NCBI GenBank assembly: GCA_963730785.1
Contig: CAVSTF010000010.1
Span: forward strand, 1,100,800 to 1,164,799
Direction of reading: 5' to 3'
DNA length: 64,000 bases
DNA from: Bog-473 sp963730785
Lineage (GTDB): Bacteria; Actinomycetota; Acidimicrobiia; Acidimicrobiales; RAAP-2
The notes below the pieces were generated by a model. It saw nothing but the letters and a program-made list of their open reading frames with translations. It made no database searches and was not told where the DNA came from. Below are positions 28,504 through 37,489 of the stretch, piece by piece; the first letter of the stretch is position 1, and each line of letters starts with the position of its first letter. Made by a program: the position numbers and the translations under genes.

Positions 28504-29085
28504 ATGGGACAGCGGAGTCAGGAACCGGGCGGCCCGTCGGAACGTCGGCGCCGCAGTGGCGCCAAGCGAGAATTCGAGCGCTTCGTGGCCCAGACCACCG
28601 ACGGCCTCTTTCGCGCCGCCTACCTGATGACCTGGGACAGTGCGGCCAGCGAAGACCTGGTTCAGGAGGCTTACATAAAGGTGGCACGACGTTGGGTGCG
28701 CGTGCGTGCCATGGAGCACCCCTACGCCTACGCCCGCCGCGTCCTCGTCAACTTGGTGCTCGATGGCGCCAATCGACGGACCCTGCATCGTCAGGAACTG
28801 ACGTTCGGCGACGAGCCCGTTGAGACCATTGATGACGACACTCGCCTGGCCCTGGAACGGGTGACCGAAGCGGATGCACTTGGTCAGGCTTTGTCCCGCC
28901 TGACGCCTCGACAGCGGATGGTCCTGGTCCTGCGCTACTGGGAGGACATTTCAGAATCTGACGTCGCCATCATGCTGGGCTGCACCACCGGCACCGTCAA
29001 GAGCACCGCGTCACGCGCCGCCGCTCGCCTGGCCGCCGAACTTTCAAGCAACCTCACCACCGCTCAAGGAGGCAACACGCCATGA
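28504..29085 (+). CDS. SigE-family ECF RNA polymerase sigma factor
   Basis: An extracytoplasmic-function sigma factor of the actinobacterial SigE-type family. Region 2 is visible as FVAQTTDGLFRAAYLMTWDS and EDLVQEAYIKVARRWVRV, and region 4 as ALSRLTPRQRMVLVLRYWED followed by the HTH SESDVAIMLGCTTGTVKSTA. Length is about 193 residues. The ATG at 28504 is preferred to a TTG two codons earlier. The final codons overlap the start of the membrane protein gene (ATGA), which is the expected arrangement for a sigma factor and its cognate membrane partner or first target. Confidence 0.88.
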   Translation: MGQRSQEPGGPSERRRRSGAKREFERFVAQTTDGLFRAAYLMTWDSAASEDLVQEAYIKVARRWVRVRAMEHPYAYARRVLVNLVLDGANRRTLHRQELTFGDEPVETIDDDTRLALERVTEADALGQALSRLTPRQRMVLVLRYWEDISESDVAIMLGCTTGTVKSTASRAAARLAAELSSNLTTAQGGNTP

Positions 29086-30056
29086 CCACCCCCACGCTCG
29101 ACCACGAAACCGAACGTGCGCTGCGCACCGCCCTGGCTCGGGTCGCCACGCCGCACGGCGCCTCGCCCGAACTTCACCGTCGACTGGCGGCCCACCGGTA
29201 CTCGACCGGCCCGAGGCGGCCCGCCGTGGTGGCCGGTCTGGCCGGCGCTACCGCCCTGTCCGGTGTCGCTGTCCTCGCCGTCGGCGGAAGAGCCGGAGAA
29301 AGCCGGGTACGCCCCACGCACTTGACTCACGCCACGCTGACCGCAGAGATCACCGCGGCCGTCGACAATTCGTCGAGTGACATCTTCGAGGCACAGACCA
29401 CCGGGGGCGACATGGGCGACCGCTCGACCCATTGGTTGTCGGCTGACGGCAACACCTTGCGGGTAGCTACCTACGCCGCGGACGGGTCACCCCTTGAAGA
29501 CGAGACGCTGGTGACCCAGGGGGCGCAGCAGGTCATCACCGACGTGAACGCCACCACCAAGACGTGGTGGACCATTACGGTGCCAGCTCCCGCTTCGACT
29601 CCGACAGCAGCCACCGGCAGCGAGTACCCACCGGGTGGCCTGCTGGCCGGCTCCCCCACGTCGGCGGCTGGGGTGGCGTGGCTGCTCAATCACGGTGACT
29701 TCGCCAAGACGGGTCAATCCGCCACGGTCAACGGCGTCGCCAATGCCTTCGAGATCAAGAGCCAAGGCACCGCGGCCACGATCGCCGACTCCTTCGCCAA
29801 CATGGAGATGTGGATCGATCCCGCCACCAATTTGCCGGTTCAAGTGACGCTAGGTGTGTCGAATGGCGTCAATGGCTACGCCCTTAACGCCGTCCCCAAC
29901 CTTCCCCTCACTTACACGATCGACCCGGCCACGCCCATCGTCAGCAACATCACGTGGCTCAGCCCAACGGCCGACAATGAGACCCAGTTGCACTCGACGG
30001 TGCCGGCCGGGTTCACACAGATGGCGCCACCCACCGCCTTCGACACCGCACCGTAA
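29082..30056 (+). CDS. Single-pass membrane protein, probable partner of the sigma factor
   Basis: A 324-residue protein with an N-terminal cytoplasmic part of about 45 residues, one membrane span (AVVAGLAGATALSGVAVLAV) and a large extracytoplasmic domain rich in Thr, Ala and Asn. The N-terminal segment ERALRTALARVATPHGASPE resembles the start of actinobacterial anti-sigma-like membrane proteins, but no zinc-binding anti-sigma motif (HxxxCxxC) is visible. Translational overlap with the sigma gene supports a functional pair. It may be a sensor or anti-sigma protein, or simply a surface protein controlled by the sigma factor. Confidence 0.65.
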   Translation: MTTPTLDHETERALRTALARVATPHGASPELHRRLAAHRYSTGPRRPAVVAGLAGATALSGVAVLAVGGRAGESRVRPTHLTHATLTAEITAAVDNSSSDIFEAQTTGGDMGDRSTHWLSADGNTLRVATYAADGSPLEDETLVTQGAQQVITDVNATTKTWWTITVPAPASTPTAATGSEYPPGGLLAGSPTSAAGVAWLLNHGDFAKTGQSATVNGVANAFEIKSQGTAATIADSFANMEMWIDPATNLPVQVTLGVSNGVNGYALNAVPNLPLTYTIDPATPIVSNITWLSPTADNETQLHSTVPAGFTQMAPPTAFDTAP

Positions 30057-30063
30057 TGGTCAG

Positions 30064-30469
30064 CTAGGTGTGGCCCACTTCCTGCACCAACCACTGGTTG
30101 CCGTCAGGATCTTTGAACGACAGGTACGAGCCGTAGTCAGCCCGATTCGGATCCAAACCAGGCTGCGGCGCACCGTCGACGTAGTGATGGATCTCTTCGG
30201 GATCGGCGCCTCGCTCGCTGAGTTCCCGCCAGGCCGCCTCAATGTCGTTGACCACCAGGTGCAGTCCGCTCACGCTGCCGGCTGAGGCCTCGTTGCGCAT
30301 AAGCGCCACGGCCACGGCCGAACCCGCGAGGTATGAGGTGCACCACTCGGAAGTCCTCGCCGGCGCTGTAATCCACCTGGAGATCGAAGCCCACTTGGTC
30401 GAGATAAAAATCCTTAGCCCGGTCGACATCCGCCACGGGCAGGACCACGACTTCGAGTTTCCAATCCAC
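30064..30469 (-). CDS. VOC-family (glyoxalase-like) protein, one frameshift
   Basis: The vicinal-oxygen-chelate fold is recognisable: LEVVVLPVADVDRAKDFYLD, then QVGFDLQVDYSAGEDFRVVH. After a break near 30330 comes GSVSGLHLVVNDIEAAWREL, and the C-terminal YLSFKDPDGNQWLVQEV carries the metal-ligand Glu region. Joined length is about 134 residues, normal for the family. The start is a GTG at 30469. It precedes no obvious operon partner; alaC lies just upstream on the same strand. Confidence 0.8.
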
Positions 30470-30474
30470 GGCGA

Positions 30475-31689
30475 CTATCCGAGCTTGGTCAACGCGCCGC
30501 GCAGGTTGCGCACGGCCTGATGGATGCGTTGTTCGTTCTCAATGAGCGCGAAGCGCACGTGCCCATCGCCACCCGGGCCGAAGCCCACACCCGGTGAGGT
30601 GGCCACGTCGGCCTCTTGGATCAGCAGCTTGGAGAACTCCAAGGAACCCATCTCACGGTACGGCTCGGGAATTGGAGCCCACACGAACATAGTGCCCTTG
30701 GGCGGGACCAGGTTCCAACCGATTTTGTTGAGCCCGTCGCACAAGGCATTGCGTCGGCTCTTGTAGATCAGGTTCAGCTCGGCCGGATACTCAGGTGCTT
30801 CATTCATGGCCACGATGGCGGCGATCTGAATGGGCTGGAACGTGCCGTAGTCCAAGTACGTCTTGAGCTTGGTCAGGGCCTGCACGATCTCGGCGTTGCC
30901 GACCACGAAGCCGACTCGCCAGCCGGCCATGGAGAACGACTTGGTCATGGTGTACAGCTCAACGGCCACGTCCTTGGCCCCGGGCACCTGCAAAATCGAG
31001 GGCGGCTGGTAACCGTCGAAGCCGAGGTCGGCGTAGGCGAAGTCATGGACCAGGATCACTTCGTGTTCGCGGGCGAAGTTCACCAACCGCTCCATGAAGG
31101 ACAGGTCGACACACGCCGTGGTCGGGTTGTGTGGGAACGACAACACAATGACTCTCGGCTTTGGCCACGACTCTTCCCAGGCGTGCATGAGCCCGTCGAA
31201 GAATTCGTCGCCGGGGTCCGGCGGGTTCAAGCCGTCCACGGCCGCCGAGGGTCCGTTCAGCGGCACCTGCCGCACATCGGCGCCGGCGAACAGCGGGCCC
31301 CAGATGTGGATCGGGTACGACGGCGAAGGCACCAACGCGGTATCGCCCGGACCGACCAGCACCCACATGAGATGCGAGAAACCTTCCTTGGCCCCGATCG
31401 TGGTGACGACCTCGGTCTCGGGATCAAGACTGACGTCGAACTTGCGCTGGTAGAGGTCGGTGATGGCACTGCGCAGCTTGGGGATGCCGCGCGAAGCCGA
31501 GTAGCGGTGGTTCTTGGCGTTGTGGGCCGCCTCGGCCAACTTCTCCACGGCCACGTCAGGGGATGGGAGGTCTGGGTTACCGAATCCAAGGTCGATGACG
31601 TCGTTGCCGGCTCGCCGTGACACAGCCTTCAGGTCATTGATGGTGGCAAAGACGTAAGGCGGGAGTCCATTTATCCGGCGAAATTCCAT
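30475..31689 (-). CDS. alaC: PLP-dependent aminotransferase, AlaC-like
   Basis: Class I/II aminotransferase resembling glutamate-pyruvate transaminase AlaC, which makes alanine. The match is close along its length: LPPYVFATINDLKAVSRRAG, VIDLGFGNPDLPSP, HRYSASRGIPKLRSAITDLY, VTTIGAKEGFSHLMW, VPSPSYPIHIWGPLFAGADV, VILVHDFAYADLGFDGY, and the PLP lysine in YTMTKSFSMAGWRVGFVVGN. The gene is intact at 404 residues. It ends five bases from the start of the VOC gene. Confidence 0.9.
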   Translation of the reverse strand: MEFRRINGLPPYVFATINDLKAVSRRAGNDVIDLGFGNPDLPSPDVAVEKLAEAAHNAKNHRYSASRGIPKLRSAITDLYQRKFDVSLDPETEVVTTIGAKEGFSHLMWVLVGPGDTALVPSPSYPIHIWGPLFAGADVRQVPLNGPSAAVDGLNPPDPGDEFFDGLMHAWEESWPKPRVIVLSFPHNPTTACVDLSFMERLVNFAREHEVILVHDFAYADLGFDGYQPPSILQVPGAKDVAVELYTMTKSFSMAGWRVGFVVGNAEIVQALTKLKTYLDYGTFQPIQIAAIVAMNEAPEYPAELNLIYKSRRNALCDGLNKIGWNLVPPKGTMFVWAPIPEPYREMGSLEFSKLLIQEADVATSPGVGFGPGGDGHVRFALIENEQRIHQAVRNLRGALTKLG

Positions 31690-31698
31690 CCGGAGAGT

Positions 31699-32442
31699 CT
31701 ACGGCGATGGTTCTTGCCCCAGTGACGACGCTTGCGCAGCCGCCACCAGCTGGCCCGGGTCGACGGGCCATCCGAAAATGGCCCAGGTCGCACCGGCGGC
31801 CGCCACCTCACGCACGATGGTGAACAGCGCATCCTCGGACTTGGGCGGCGGTCCAGCCCAGGTCACCTCAATGGCATCGGGACGGTCCACGCAGGCCGCC
31901 ACCAAGGCCGGTTCGGCGTCCCAGAGATTCACGGCGGCACCGGCCTCCTGGGCCTCCACCGTCCTCGCTCCCGGTCCCCCGGCCAACCACACGGCGAGGT
32001 GCTCACCCCGGAGCTGTCGGGCCAGTGTCACCATGTCGGCCCGACGCTCGGCGGCGGGAGGAAACGGGACTCCGTAGGCCCGGTTCTCGGCTTCGCTCAA
32101 ACGGTCCCCGGTCCCCAGGGCGGCGATGACCCGACCGGGCACCATCCGTTCCAGGGCCAGGAATTCACCGGCCAACACTTGGATTGGCACCAGGCCCACC
32201 CGGGCCACCAGGGTGCCGATGAACGGTCCCCCGCCCTCCTTGGCCGAAGCCGCCGAGGTGCTGGCAATGGTGGCCAGAATCGGGAAAGGCGCCATGGCGG
32301 GACGCTCGGGCTGACCCATGGGCCACAAATGGTCGTAACAGAAGACGCCGTCGACACCGGCGGCAAAGGCAGCTTCGGCTACCTGGAGGGCCTCCTCGGG
32401 CGATTCCCGAAAGGTCGGGAGCACAATCCCGGTTCTGATCAC
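31699..32442 (-). CDS. LLM-class flavin/F420-dependent oxidoreductase
   Basis: A luciferase-like monooxygenase-fold protein of about 247 residues, shorter than the usual 300-350. It opens IRTGIVLPTFRESPEEALQV, followed by GVDGVFCYDHLWPMG, GTLVARVGLVPIQVLAGEFL and the family turn GRVIAALGTGDRLSEAENRA. Actinobacterial members commonly use F420; the cofactor cannot be proven here. The GTG at 32442 overlaps the stop of the ROK gene (GTGA), so it is the third gene of a coupled SRPBCC-ROK-LLM run. Confidence 0.83.
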   Translation of the reverse strand: MIRTGIVLPTFRESPEEALQVAEAAFAAGVDGVFCYDHLWPMGQPERPAMAPFPILATIASTSAASAKEGGGPFIGTLVARVGLVPIQVLAGEFLALERMVPGRVIAALGTGDRLSEAENRAYGVPFPPAAERRADMVTLARQLRGEHLAVWLAGGPGARTVEAQEAGAAVNLWDAEPALVAACVDRPDAIEVTWAGPPPKSEDALFTIVREVAAAGATWAIFGWPVDPGQLVAAAQASSLGQEPSP

Positions 32443-33443
32443 CACAGACCACCCTGACGCGCCGCCAAGGAGGCGCCGACCGCACCGGCCCGCTCGCCGA
32501 ACTGGGCGGCCACGATGTCGGTGGTGGGGCGATTGCGACCGCCTTCGACCAGCTCCTCGAAGGACGCCCGGGCCGAATCGAGCAGGAGATGGCCGGCACC
32601 AATGAGGCCGCCGCCCAACACGAAACATTCGGGATCAACCACGCAGGCCAGATTGGCCAGCCCGAAGCCGACCCACCATCCCACTTGGGCCAAGACTCGT
32701 TGCGCAGCGGCATCACCGTCTTGCGCCGCCGCCGACACGTCTTCACCGCGCACCCGCTCGGGGTCTCCGCCGGCCCGGGCCACCACTTCAGGGAGGTGGC
32801 CGGCCAAAGCTTCTTGGCGAGCGGTCAAACCGAGTCCGCCTCCCGAGGCGTAGCGCTCCCAGCAACCGTTGCGACCACACGGACACGGCGGACCCGCTGG
32901 GTTCACCACCATGTGTCCGATCTCACCGGCGAAGCCGTGCGCCCCGACCAGGACGCGTCCGCCGATGATGACGCCACCGCCAATGCCCGTACCCAGGGTC
33001 ACGGTCATGACGTCGGTGTAGCCGCGTGATGCACCCAGTCGGTGCTCAGCCAAGGCGGCGAAGTTGGCGTCGTTTTCAATGACGAGCTGACGATTGGGCA
33101 AGCACGCGCCCAGCAGCTCCGACCAGTCCAGCCCATGACCTTGGGGCAGGTTGGGCGAGAAACACAACCACCCCTTGCGGTCCAGCATGCCGGGCACACC
33201 GACGCCCACTGCCGGCACGGAGCCCGGCGTGGCGCCTATTTCGGCATCGAGCGCGGCGACCACTTCGGCCACGGCGCGAGCCACCCCCTCGCCATCAATG
33301 CCCGAACCAATGGGAGTCGGGACCCGGGATTCGGCCACAACCTGATCGTTCTCATCAAGGACGACACCGAGCACCTTGGTGCCACCGATATCAACCCCAT
33401 AGGCGACGCCGGAACCGACCGACGGCCCGGCATCTGCACTCAC
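32439..33443 (-). CDS. ROK-family sugar kinase (glucokinase-like)
   Basis: An ATP-dependent hexose kinase of the ROK family. It has the phosphate-binding YGVDIGGTKVLGVVLDEN, the substrate loop LVIENDANFAALAEHRLGAS, VTLGTGIGGGVIIGGRV, the zinc-site His in AGEIGHMVVNPAG and the metal-binding CPCGRNGCWERYAS (CxCGx2GCxE). At 334 residues it matches actinobacterial glucokinases. It overlaps both neighbours by four bases (ATGA at the SRPBCC gene, GTGA at the LLM gene). Confidence 0.9.
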   Translation of the reverse strand: MSADAGPSVGSGVAYGVDIGGTKVLGVVLDENDQVVAESRVPTPIGSGIDGEGVARAVAEVVAALDAEIGATPGSVPAVGVGVPGMLDRKGWLCFSPNLPQGHGLDWSELLGACLPNRQLVIENDANFAALAEHRLGASRGYTDVMTVTLGTGIGGGVIIGGRVLVGAHGFAGEIGHMVVNPAGPPCPCGRNGCWERYASGGGLGLTARQEALAGHLPEVVARAGGDPERVRGEDVSAAAQDGDAAAQRVLAQVGWWVGFGLANLACVVDPECFVLGGGLIGAGHLLLDSARASFEELVEGGRNRPTTDIVAAQFGERAGAVGASLAARQGGLW

Positions 33444-33883
33444 TGCGAAGACTCGACCCGGGCCTTCAGCTCTCGCATGGCCGTGGCCATGATGCGGCTG
33501 GTGGCCCGCATCTTGATAAAGCCGGGGATGGGCACGCGGAGTTCAGCCTCCACGTGATAGGTCACGTCGGTGCCACCGTTCTCACCGGGATCGAGCTCGT
33601 AGCTGCCGCTCCACTTGGTGAGGATGTCGCCCTTGGTCAGGCTCCAGGCAAAGACTCGGGGAGCCTGCGAAAAGTCATAGGCCAAGGTCATGGTGGTGCT
33701 GCGACCAAAGGCGGCGGCCCGCATGGTGGCCAGCAGGGGACGACCTTGATCGTCCCGTTCGTGAATGACGACCTCTTTGATGTCGGCTGCCCACTCGGGG
33801 TACCGCTCGAGGTCCGCGACGGCAGCAAAGCACCGCTCAGGCGATGCCGACACCGTCATGTGTTCTGTGGCCTGATCCGCCAC
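33440..33883 (-). CDS. SRPBCC-family (polyketide cyclase/dehydrase-like) protein
   Basis: A 147-residue START-like lipid/ligand-binding domain: ERCFAAVADLERYPEWAADI near the N-terminus, KWSGSYELDPGENGGTDVTY and the long C-terminal helix MRATSRIMATAMRELKARVE. Such proteins bind hydrophobic ligands and sometimes catalyse cyclisation or dehydration. Starts at GTG 33883 and is the first gene of the overlapping run with ROK and LLM genes. Confidence 0.82.
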   Translation of the reverse strand: MADQATEHMTVSASPERCFAAVADLERYPEWAADIKEVVIHERDDQGRPLLATMRAAAFGRSTTMTLAYDFSQAPRVFAWSLTKGDILTKWSGSYELDPGENGGTDVTYHVEAELRVPIPGFIKMRATSRIMATAMRELKARVESSQ

Positions 33884-33934
33884 GAAGTGCGTCCTCTCGT
33901 TGTGATGATGCCTTGGGCATGGCCCAGGGGTCCG

Positions 33935-35081
33935 TCAGCCTGCCACTTCCTCCAAGGTGCTGGCCAGCCTAGAAGCGAGAACGTCGTAGTCGAAGGATGC
34001 CTGAGCCCGCTTTCGCCCGGCGGCACCCATTCGCTTCCTCAGCTTGGGGTCGACCAAGAGGGTCCGGATGGCCTCGGCCACGCAGCCTGGATTCTCTGGC
34101 GAGGCTACGACCAGGCCTGTTACCCCGTCGACCACTGCCTCGGCCGCACCCCCACTCTCCCCGGCCACCTGTGGAACTCCTGCTGCCGCCGCCTCCAAAA
34201 AAACGATGCCGAACCCCTCCTGCTCCAGGCCGAGCCAGCGATTTCGACAAGGCATCACAAAGACGTCACCGGCCCCGAGCAGGGCGGCTCGGTCCTCATC
34301 ACTGACCCGACCCATCACCGAGACCCGGACGGGGCTCGCCTCGGCCAGATCCTGGAGATGGGCCAACTCCCGGCCCCCGCCCGCGATGGCCACGGTCAGA
34401 TCCGGGAACGAAGGGGCCAACCGAGCGGCGGCCGCGATGAGAACGTCCATACCCTTCCGGGGCACCAAGCGACTGACGCTGACGACCAGTGGTCCGTGGG
34501 ACGGCAGTCCCAGTCGCGCTCGAGCCGCTCGACGCTCCTCGGCTCGCATGGGGGTGATTGCCGTGGTGTCGACACCCGGCGGGATTTCGACCATGGGCAC
34601 GGTCAGCTCACCGGCGGCTCGCCTGCCTTCGGCCGCCGGATACCCGCCGGCCGAAATGATGAGCGAGGCCCGCCGCAGCACATGGGCCAGCGCACCTCGA
34701 CTGAGCGGAAGTCGACCGGGAATCGTGACTTCGGCGCCGTGCAAGATGACGCCATAGGGCACATCAAGGCGCGGGCCGAGCAGACCCAACGGCAACGCTG
34801 GATCGAGCAGGACGAAGTCGATGTCGTGTTGGCGCACGCACTGATTGATTGCTCGCAATGCGCCCGCCGTTGGAAAGAAGAGGATGGACTGGGGCACCCG
34901 GACGATCTCGAATTCCCCGTTCGGCCTGTGCGGCGTCGAAGGAGGTTGCGTCTTCGTGCGAGGAAGCCGTAAGGATCACGAACGACGTCGGGTCAAGCCG
35001 CTCCCACAGCTCCCAGAGATAGTTCTGGATGCCGCCCACCTTGGGTGGGAAGTCGTTCGTCACCAGCAGGTGCCGTGTCAT
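33935..35081 (-). CDS. GT4 glycosyltransferase, PimB-like mannosyltransferase, one frameshift
   Basis: A retaining GT-B glycosyltransferase. The N-terminus MTRHLLVTNDFPPKVGGIQN is the hallmark of PimB/PimC-type GDP-mannose-dependent enzymes that build phosphatidylinositol mannosides. After a break near 34930 it continues PQSILFFPTAGALRAINQ, VPYGVILHGAEVTIPGRLP, VEIPPGVDTTAITPM, VVSVSRLVPRKGMDVLIAAA and the donor-binding EQEGFGIVFLEAAAAGVPQV (Ex7E). Joined length is about 381 residues. The presence of an Ino1 gene at 52.8 kb fits an inositol-lipid pathway, though substrate is inferred. Confidence 0.83.
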
Positions 35082-35099
35082 GGCACCGGCACGACGTGA

Positions 35100-35336
35100 C
35101 TAGCCGGCGCGAGAGCTGAAGCGGAGCGTCGGGACCAACCCGGCACGCTCGAGCATCCGCATGGCCCGAGCCTCGTCGGCGTCGATGACCACGGCATCAT
35201 CGGCCTCCCGGCCCAGCAGAAAACTGACCACACAGTCGTCGCAGGCGTCCGTACGCTGCAGCGAACACGAGTCACAGTCGATGGTGAGGACATCTTGAGG
35301 CTCGGGATTGAACTGGAACAGTGTGGCGTCAGGCAT
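35100..35336 (-). CDS. Small cysteine-rich conserved protein
   Basis: A 78-residue protein with a tight cysteine cluster, IDCDSCSLQRTDACDDCVVS (CxxC, six residues, CxxC), suggesting a bound zinc ion or iron-sulfur cluster. It ends EARAMRMLERAGLVPTLRFS. Short actinobacterial proteins of this type are conserved but uncharacterised. The start MPDATLFQ at 35336 is chosen over a longer upstream reading that would run into the neighbouring thioredoxin-like gene. Confidence 0.65.
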   Translation of the reverse strand: MPDATLFQFNPEPQDVLTIDCDSCSLQRTDACDDCVVSFLLGREADDAVVIDADEARAMRMLERAGLVPTLRFSSRAG

Positions 35337-35412
35337 GTGAGTGACCCTCCATATTCGGGCGCTGATGGCGTGTGTGCTTTCTTTTCCATCAGCATCGTCC
35401 AAGGGTGTGACA

Positions 35413-35892
35413 TCACTCGCTGCCACCTTCAAATGCGGCCCGGGTGGCCCGCCCGGTTTCCCCAATTCCCCAGGCCACCCCCTCGGTTTTCACCACCCCC
35501 CCAGCCACCACGGCCAGGAAGGGGGGACCAGCGACCTGGTAGTCGACATAGGTCGGCGTGCTCATCACCACGGTCGTGCCCGGCTGCGTCAACGCAGCAA
35601 CGGCCTCTGGATCTTCGGATTCGGGACCACGAGTGACCACGATGACCTGCAGGTCGGCCGGAATCACCGAGCGCAACTCCGAAATGCCCTGCCACAAGTC
35701 CTGGCAACCCGAGCAGGTACTGGACAAAAAGAGCAGCAACGTGGGCTGGGCGTCATTGGTGAGATCCACCCGAAATGGTGTGCCGTCGGGAGTGAGGCCG
35801 ACCACGTCGTGGGGCGTGGTCGCCGGGTGATCCCGGTACGTCGGGATCGGTCGAAGCCGAGCCAGCAGCTCAGCCGGTGGCGGCTCGTTCAC
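35413..35892 (-). CDS. Thioredoxin-like protein
   Basis: A 159-residue protein with a TlpA/MauD-like fold: VVGLTPDGTPFRVDLTNDAQ, then TLLLFLSSTCSGCQDLWQGI with the redox CxxC (CSGC), DLQVIVVTRGPESEDPEAV, and VAGPPFLAVVAGGVVKTEGV, which includes the cis-Pro region. No signal peptide is evident. The GTG at 35892 overlaps the stop of the upstream zinc-ribbon-like gene as GTGA. Confidence 0.72.
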   Translation of the reverse strand: MNEPPPAELLARLRPIPTYRDHPATTPHDVVGLTPDGTPFRVDLTNDAQPTLLLFLSSTCSGCQDLWQGISELRSVIPADLQVIVVTRGPESEDPEAVAALTQPGTTVVMSTPTYVDYQVAGPPFLAVVAGGVVKTEGVAWGIGETGRATRAAFEGGSE

Positions 35893-36182
35893 TGCACCGG
35901 CGACGGGGCTTCCGGCTCCTGGAGCTCGCTGGCAGGTACGACCACCACGCTTCGTCCATGCCCGCACCAGCGGCAGACCACTTCATCCACATTGTTGAAC
36001 AGGACCGTCTCGTCCTCAATATTGAGTTCGCCACCCACGGTGTAGTGATGGAAGGCCTTGGTCTGGCGAGTGATTGTGACGTCGAACCGGGTCAGGTTGC
36101 CGCAACCATCGCAGCGATAGGTAGGTGTCTCCACCCCCTTCACGGTAGTCGGCCCTCGCCGGCCGTCCGGAAGGGCAGTCAC
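35889..36182 (-). CDS. CxxC-pair zinc-ribbon-like protein
   Basis: A 97-residue protein with two cysteine pairs, YRCDGCGNLTRFDVT and VCRWCGHGRSVVVV, the layout of a zinc ribbon. It begins at a GTG directly after the stop of the upstream bPH2 gene (TGA-GTG), and its own stop overlaps the thioredoxin-like gene. The family is uncharacterised; the tight coupling with a thioredoxin-like and a membrane protein is the main functional hint. Confidence 0.65.
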   Translation of the reverse strand: MTALPDGRRGPTTVKGVETPTYRCDGCGNLTRFDVTITRQTKAFHHYTVGGELNIEDETVLFNNVDEVVCRWCGHGRSVVVVPASELQEPEAPSPVQ

Positions 36183-36986
36183 TCAAATGCGGTCGAGCAG
36201 CTGGGCTTTCTTGGTGGCGAATTCCTCATCGGAGATGATCCCGCGCTGTCGAAGTTCATCCAGTTCGATGAGCCGGTCCCTGATATCGGAGTGGGTCGCC
36301 CCGCCCGGGGATGGTTGCGACAGCGTGGCCGCAGTCGGGTCGATGGTTGGATCGACTGCCGCCTCGTCCACCACCGTTGGCACGCCAAAGGGCGGTGTGT
36401 CGTGATCGTGGTCGTGGTGGTCTTCGTCGTGGCCGCGGGCATCATCGTGACCGCCGTACGGTCGTTTCGGTTGGAACTCGGCCGGGATCGGCTCTGCCGA
36501 GCCCCCGCCGATCAGTTCATTGATCTGCGCGTTGATCACTCGCTGCACGATGTTCGGCTTGCGCACATCGGGGATGATCATCGAGTCATCCTCACCCTGG
36601 ACATCGATGATCAATCGACCGGTTCCCAGCGGGCGTTCCCACAGCTTCTGGGACAGGTTGATTTCGGTGATGCGTTGCAAACGGAGCTGCACCACATCAC
36701 GGTCGAACACGCCATGTCGAAGGACGATCCGGGTATTGGTCAAGGCCAGGATGTAGCTGCGCCAGCGAATGATGCGGCCGATCAACCACCCGGTCGGGAT
36801 GAGGGCGACCACCAAAAGGGGGTATGTCGCCCAGTTGGCGCTGTCCTTTACGGCGAGGGAGATGGCGATGACCGCGGCAATGACCACCACCGAAGTGGCG
36901 AGGGGCATGAAAATGAAGATCCAGTGTGGATGCATTTCCGCCAACAGCTCCTCGTCGTCATTGAGGAACTTCCTGGGCAGTGGCAC
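36183..36986 (-). CDS. Membrane protein with bacterial PH (bPH2) domain and C-terminal SHOCT domain
   Basis: About 267 residues. Two hydrophobic spans (WIFIFMPLATSVVVIAAVIA and YPLLVVALIPTGWLIGRIIR) are followed by the bPH2 domain: YILALTNTRIVLRHGVFDRD, LQRITEINLSQKLWERPLGT, GRLIIDVQGEDDSMIIPDVR. A His/Asp-rich linker (near residue 190, with HDEDHHDHDHD) leads to a C-terminal SHOCT motif, RLIELDELRQRGIISDEEFA. GTG at 36986 is chosen because PLPRKFL begins the family; longer readings overlap the divergent rhodanese gene. The His-rich linker could bind metal. It heads a coupled run with the CxxC and thioredoxin-like genes. Confidence 0.8.
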   Translation of the reverse strand: MPLPRKFLNDDEELLAEMHPHWIFIFMPLATSVVVIAAVIAISLAVKDSANWATYPLLVVALIPTGWLIGRIIRWRSYILALTNTRIVLRHGVFDRDVVQLRLQRITEINLSQKLWERPLGTGRLIIDVQGEDDSMIIPDVRKPNIVQRVINAQINELIGGGSAEPIPAEFQPKRPYGGHDDARGHDEDHHDHDHDTPPFGVPTVVDEAAVDPTIDPTAATLSQPSPGGATHSDIRDRLIELDELRQRGIISDEEFATKKAQLLDRI

Positions 36987-37047
36987 GCCGCCACAGTACC
37001 GGGGAGTCCCGGAGTGGGGCGGCTTTTGGGCCACTAGCTTGGGCAAC

Positions 37048-37356
37048 ATGCCCTTTACCGAGGTCGAACCCGACGAGATCCGAGCCCGCCTAGCCCGTGG
37101 CGAGGATGTCTTTTTGCTAGATGTGCGAGAGCCCAGCGAAGTGGAGGAGTGGGCGTACCCCCTCGGGATAAACATCCCGTTGGGCCAGTTGCCTGACCGG
37201 TTGGCCGAGCTGCCCCAAGGGACCACCATTGTGACGGCCTGCCACGCCGGCAGTCGATCGGCTTCGGCAGCCAACCTATTGAGTGAAGCGGGATGGACGG
37301 CGGAGAACCTGACCGGGGGCGCCATCGCCTGGCAAGCGACGGAGCCTGAGGGCTGA
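37048..37356 (+). CDS. Rhodanese-like sulfurtransferase domain protein
   Basis: A single rhodanese domain of 102 residues. It has DVFLLDVREPSEVEEWAYPL, the active-site loop TACHAGSRSASAANLL (Cys followed by HAGSR) and the terminal GGAIAW motif. Such proteins move sulfane sulfur or sense it. The gene starts at ATG 37048, divergent from the bPH2 gene, and is followed by a strong terminator hairpin. Confidence 0.85.
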   Translation: MPFTEVEPDEIRARLARGEDVFLLDVREPSEVEEWAYPLGINIPLGQLPDRLAELPQGTTIVTACHAGSRSASAANLLSEAGWTAENLTGGAIAWQATEPEG

Positions 37357-37368
37357 CCTTATCTTTCC

Positions 37369-37396
37369 TTCTGGCCCGGCGCTGGCCGGGCCAGAA
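37369..37396 (+). terminator. Terminator hairpin after the rhodanese gene
   Basis: A perfect 12-base-pair stem, TTCTGGCCCGGC (37369-37380) and GCCGGGCCAGAA (37385-37396), closes a four-base GCTG loop, starting 13 bases after the rhodanese stop. There is no long T run downstream, as is common for actinobacterial terminators. Confidence 0.75.
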
Positions 37397-37489
37397 ACCT
37401 CTTGGCCACACAGGGGTTCGCTCCCACATTCGCACCCGGGACCGACGCCGCTGCCAGCGCGCCCTCAGAGTCAGATCTGAACATTGGGT

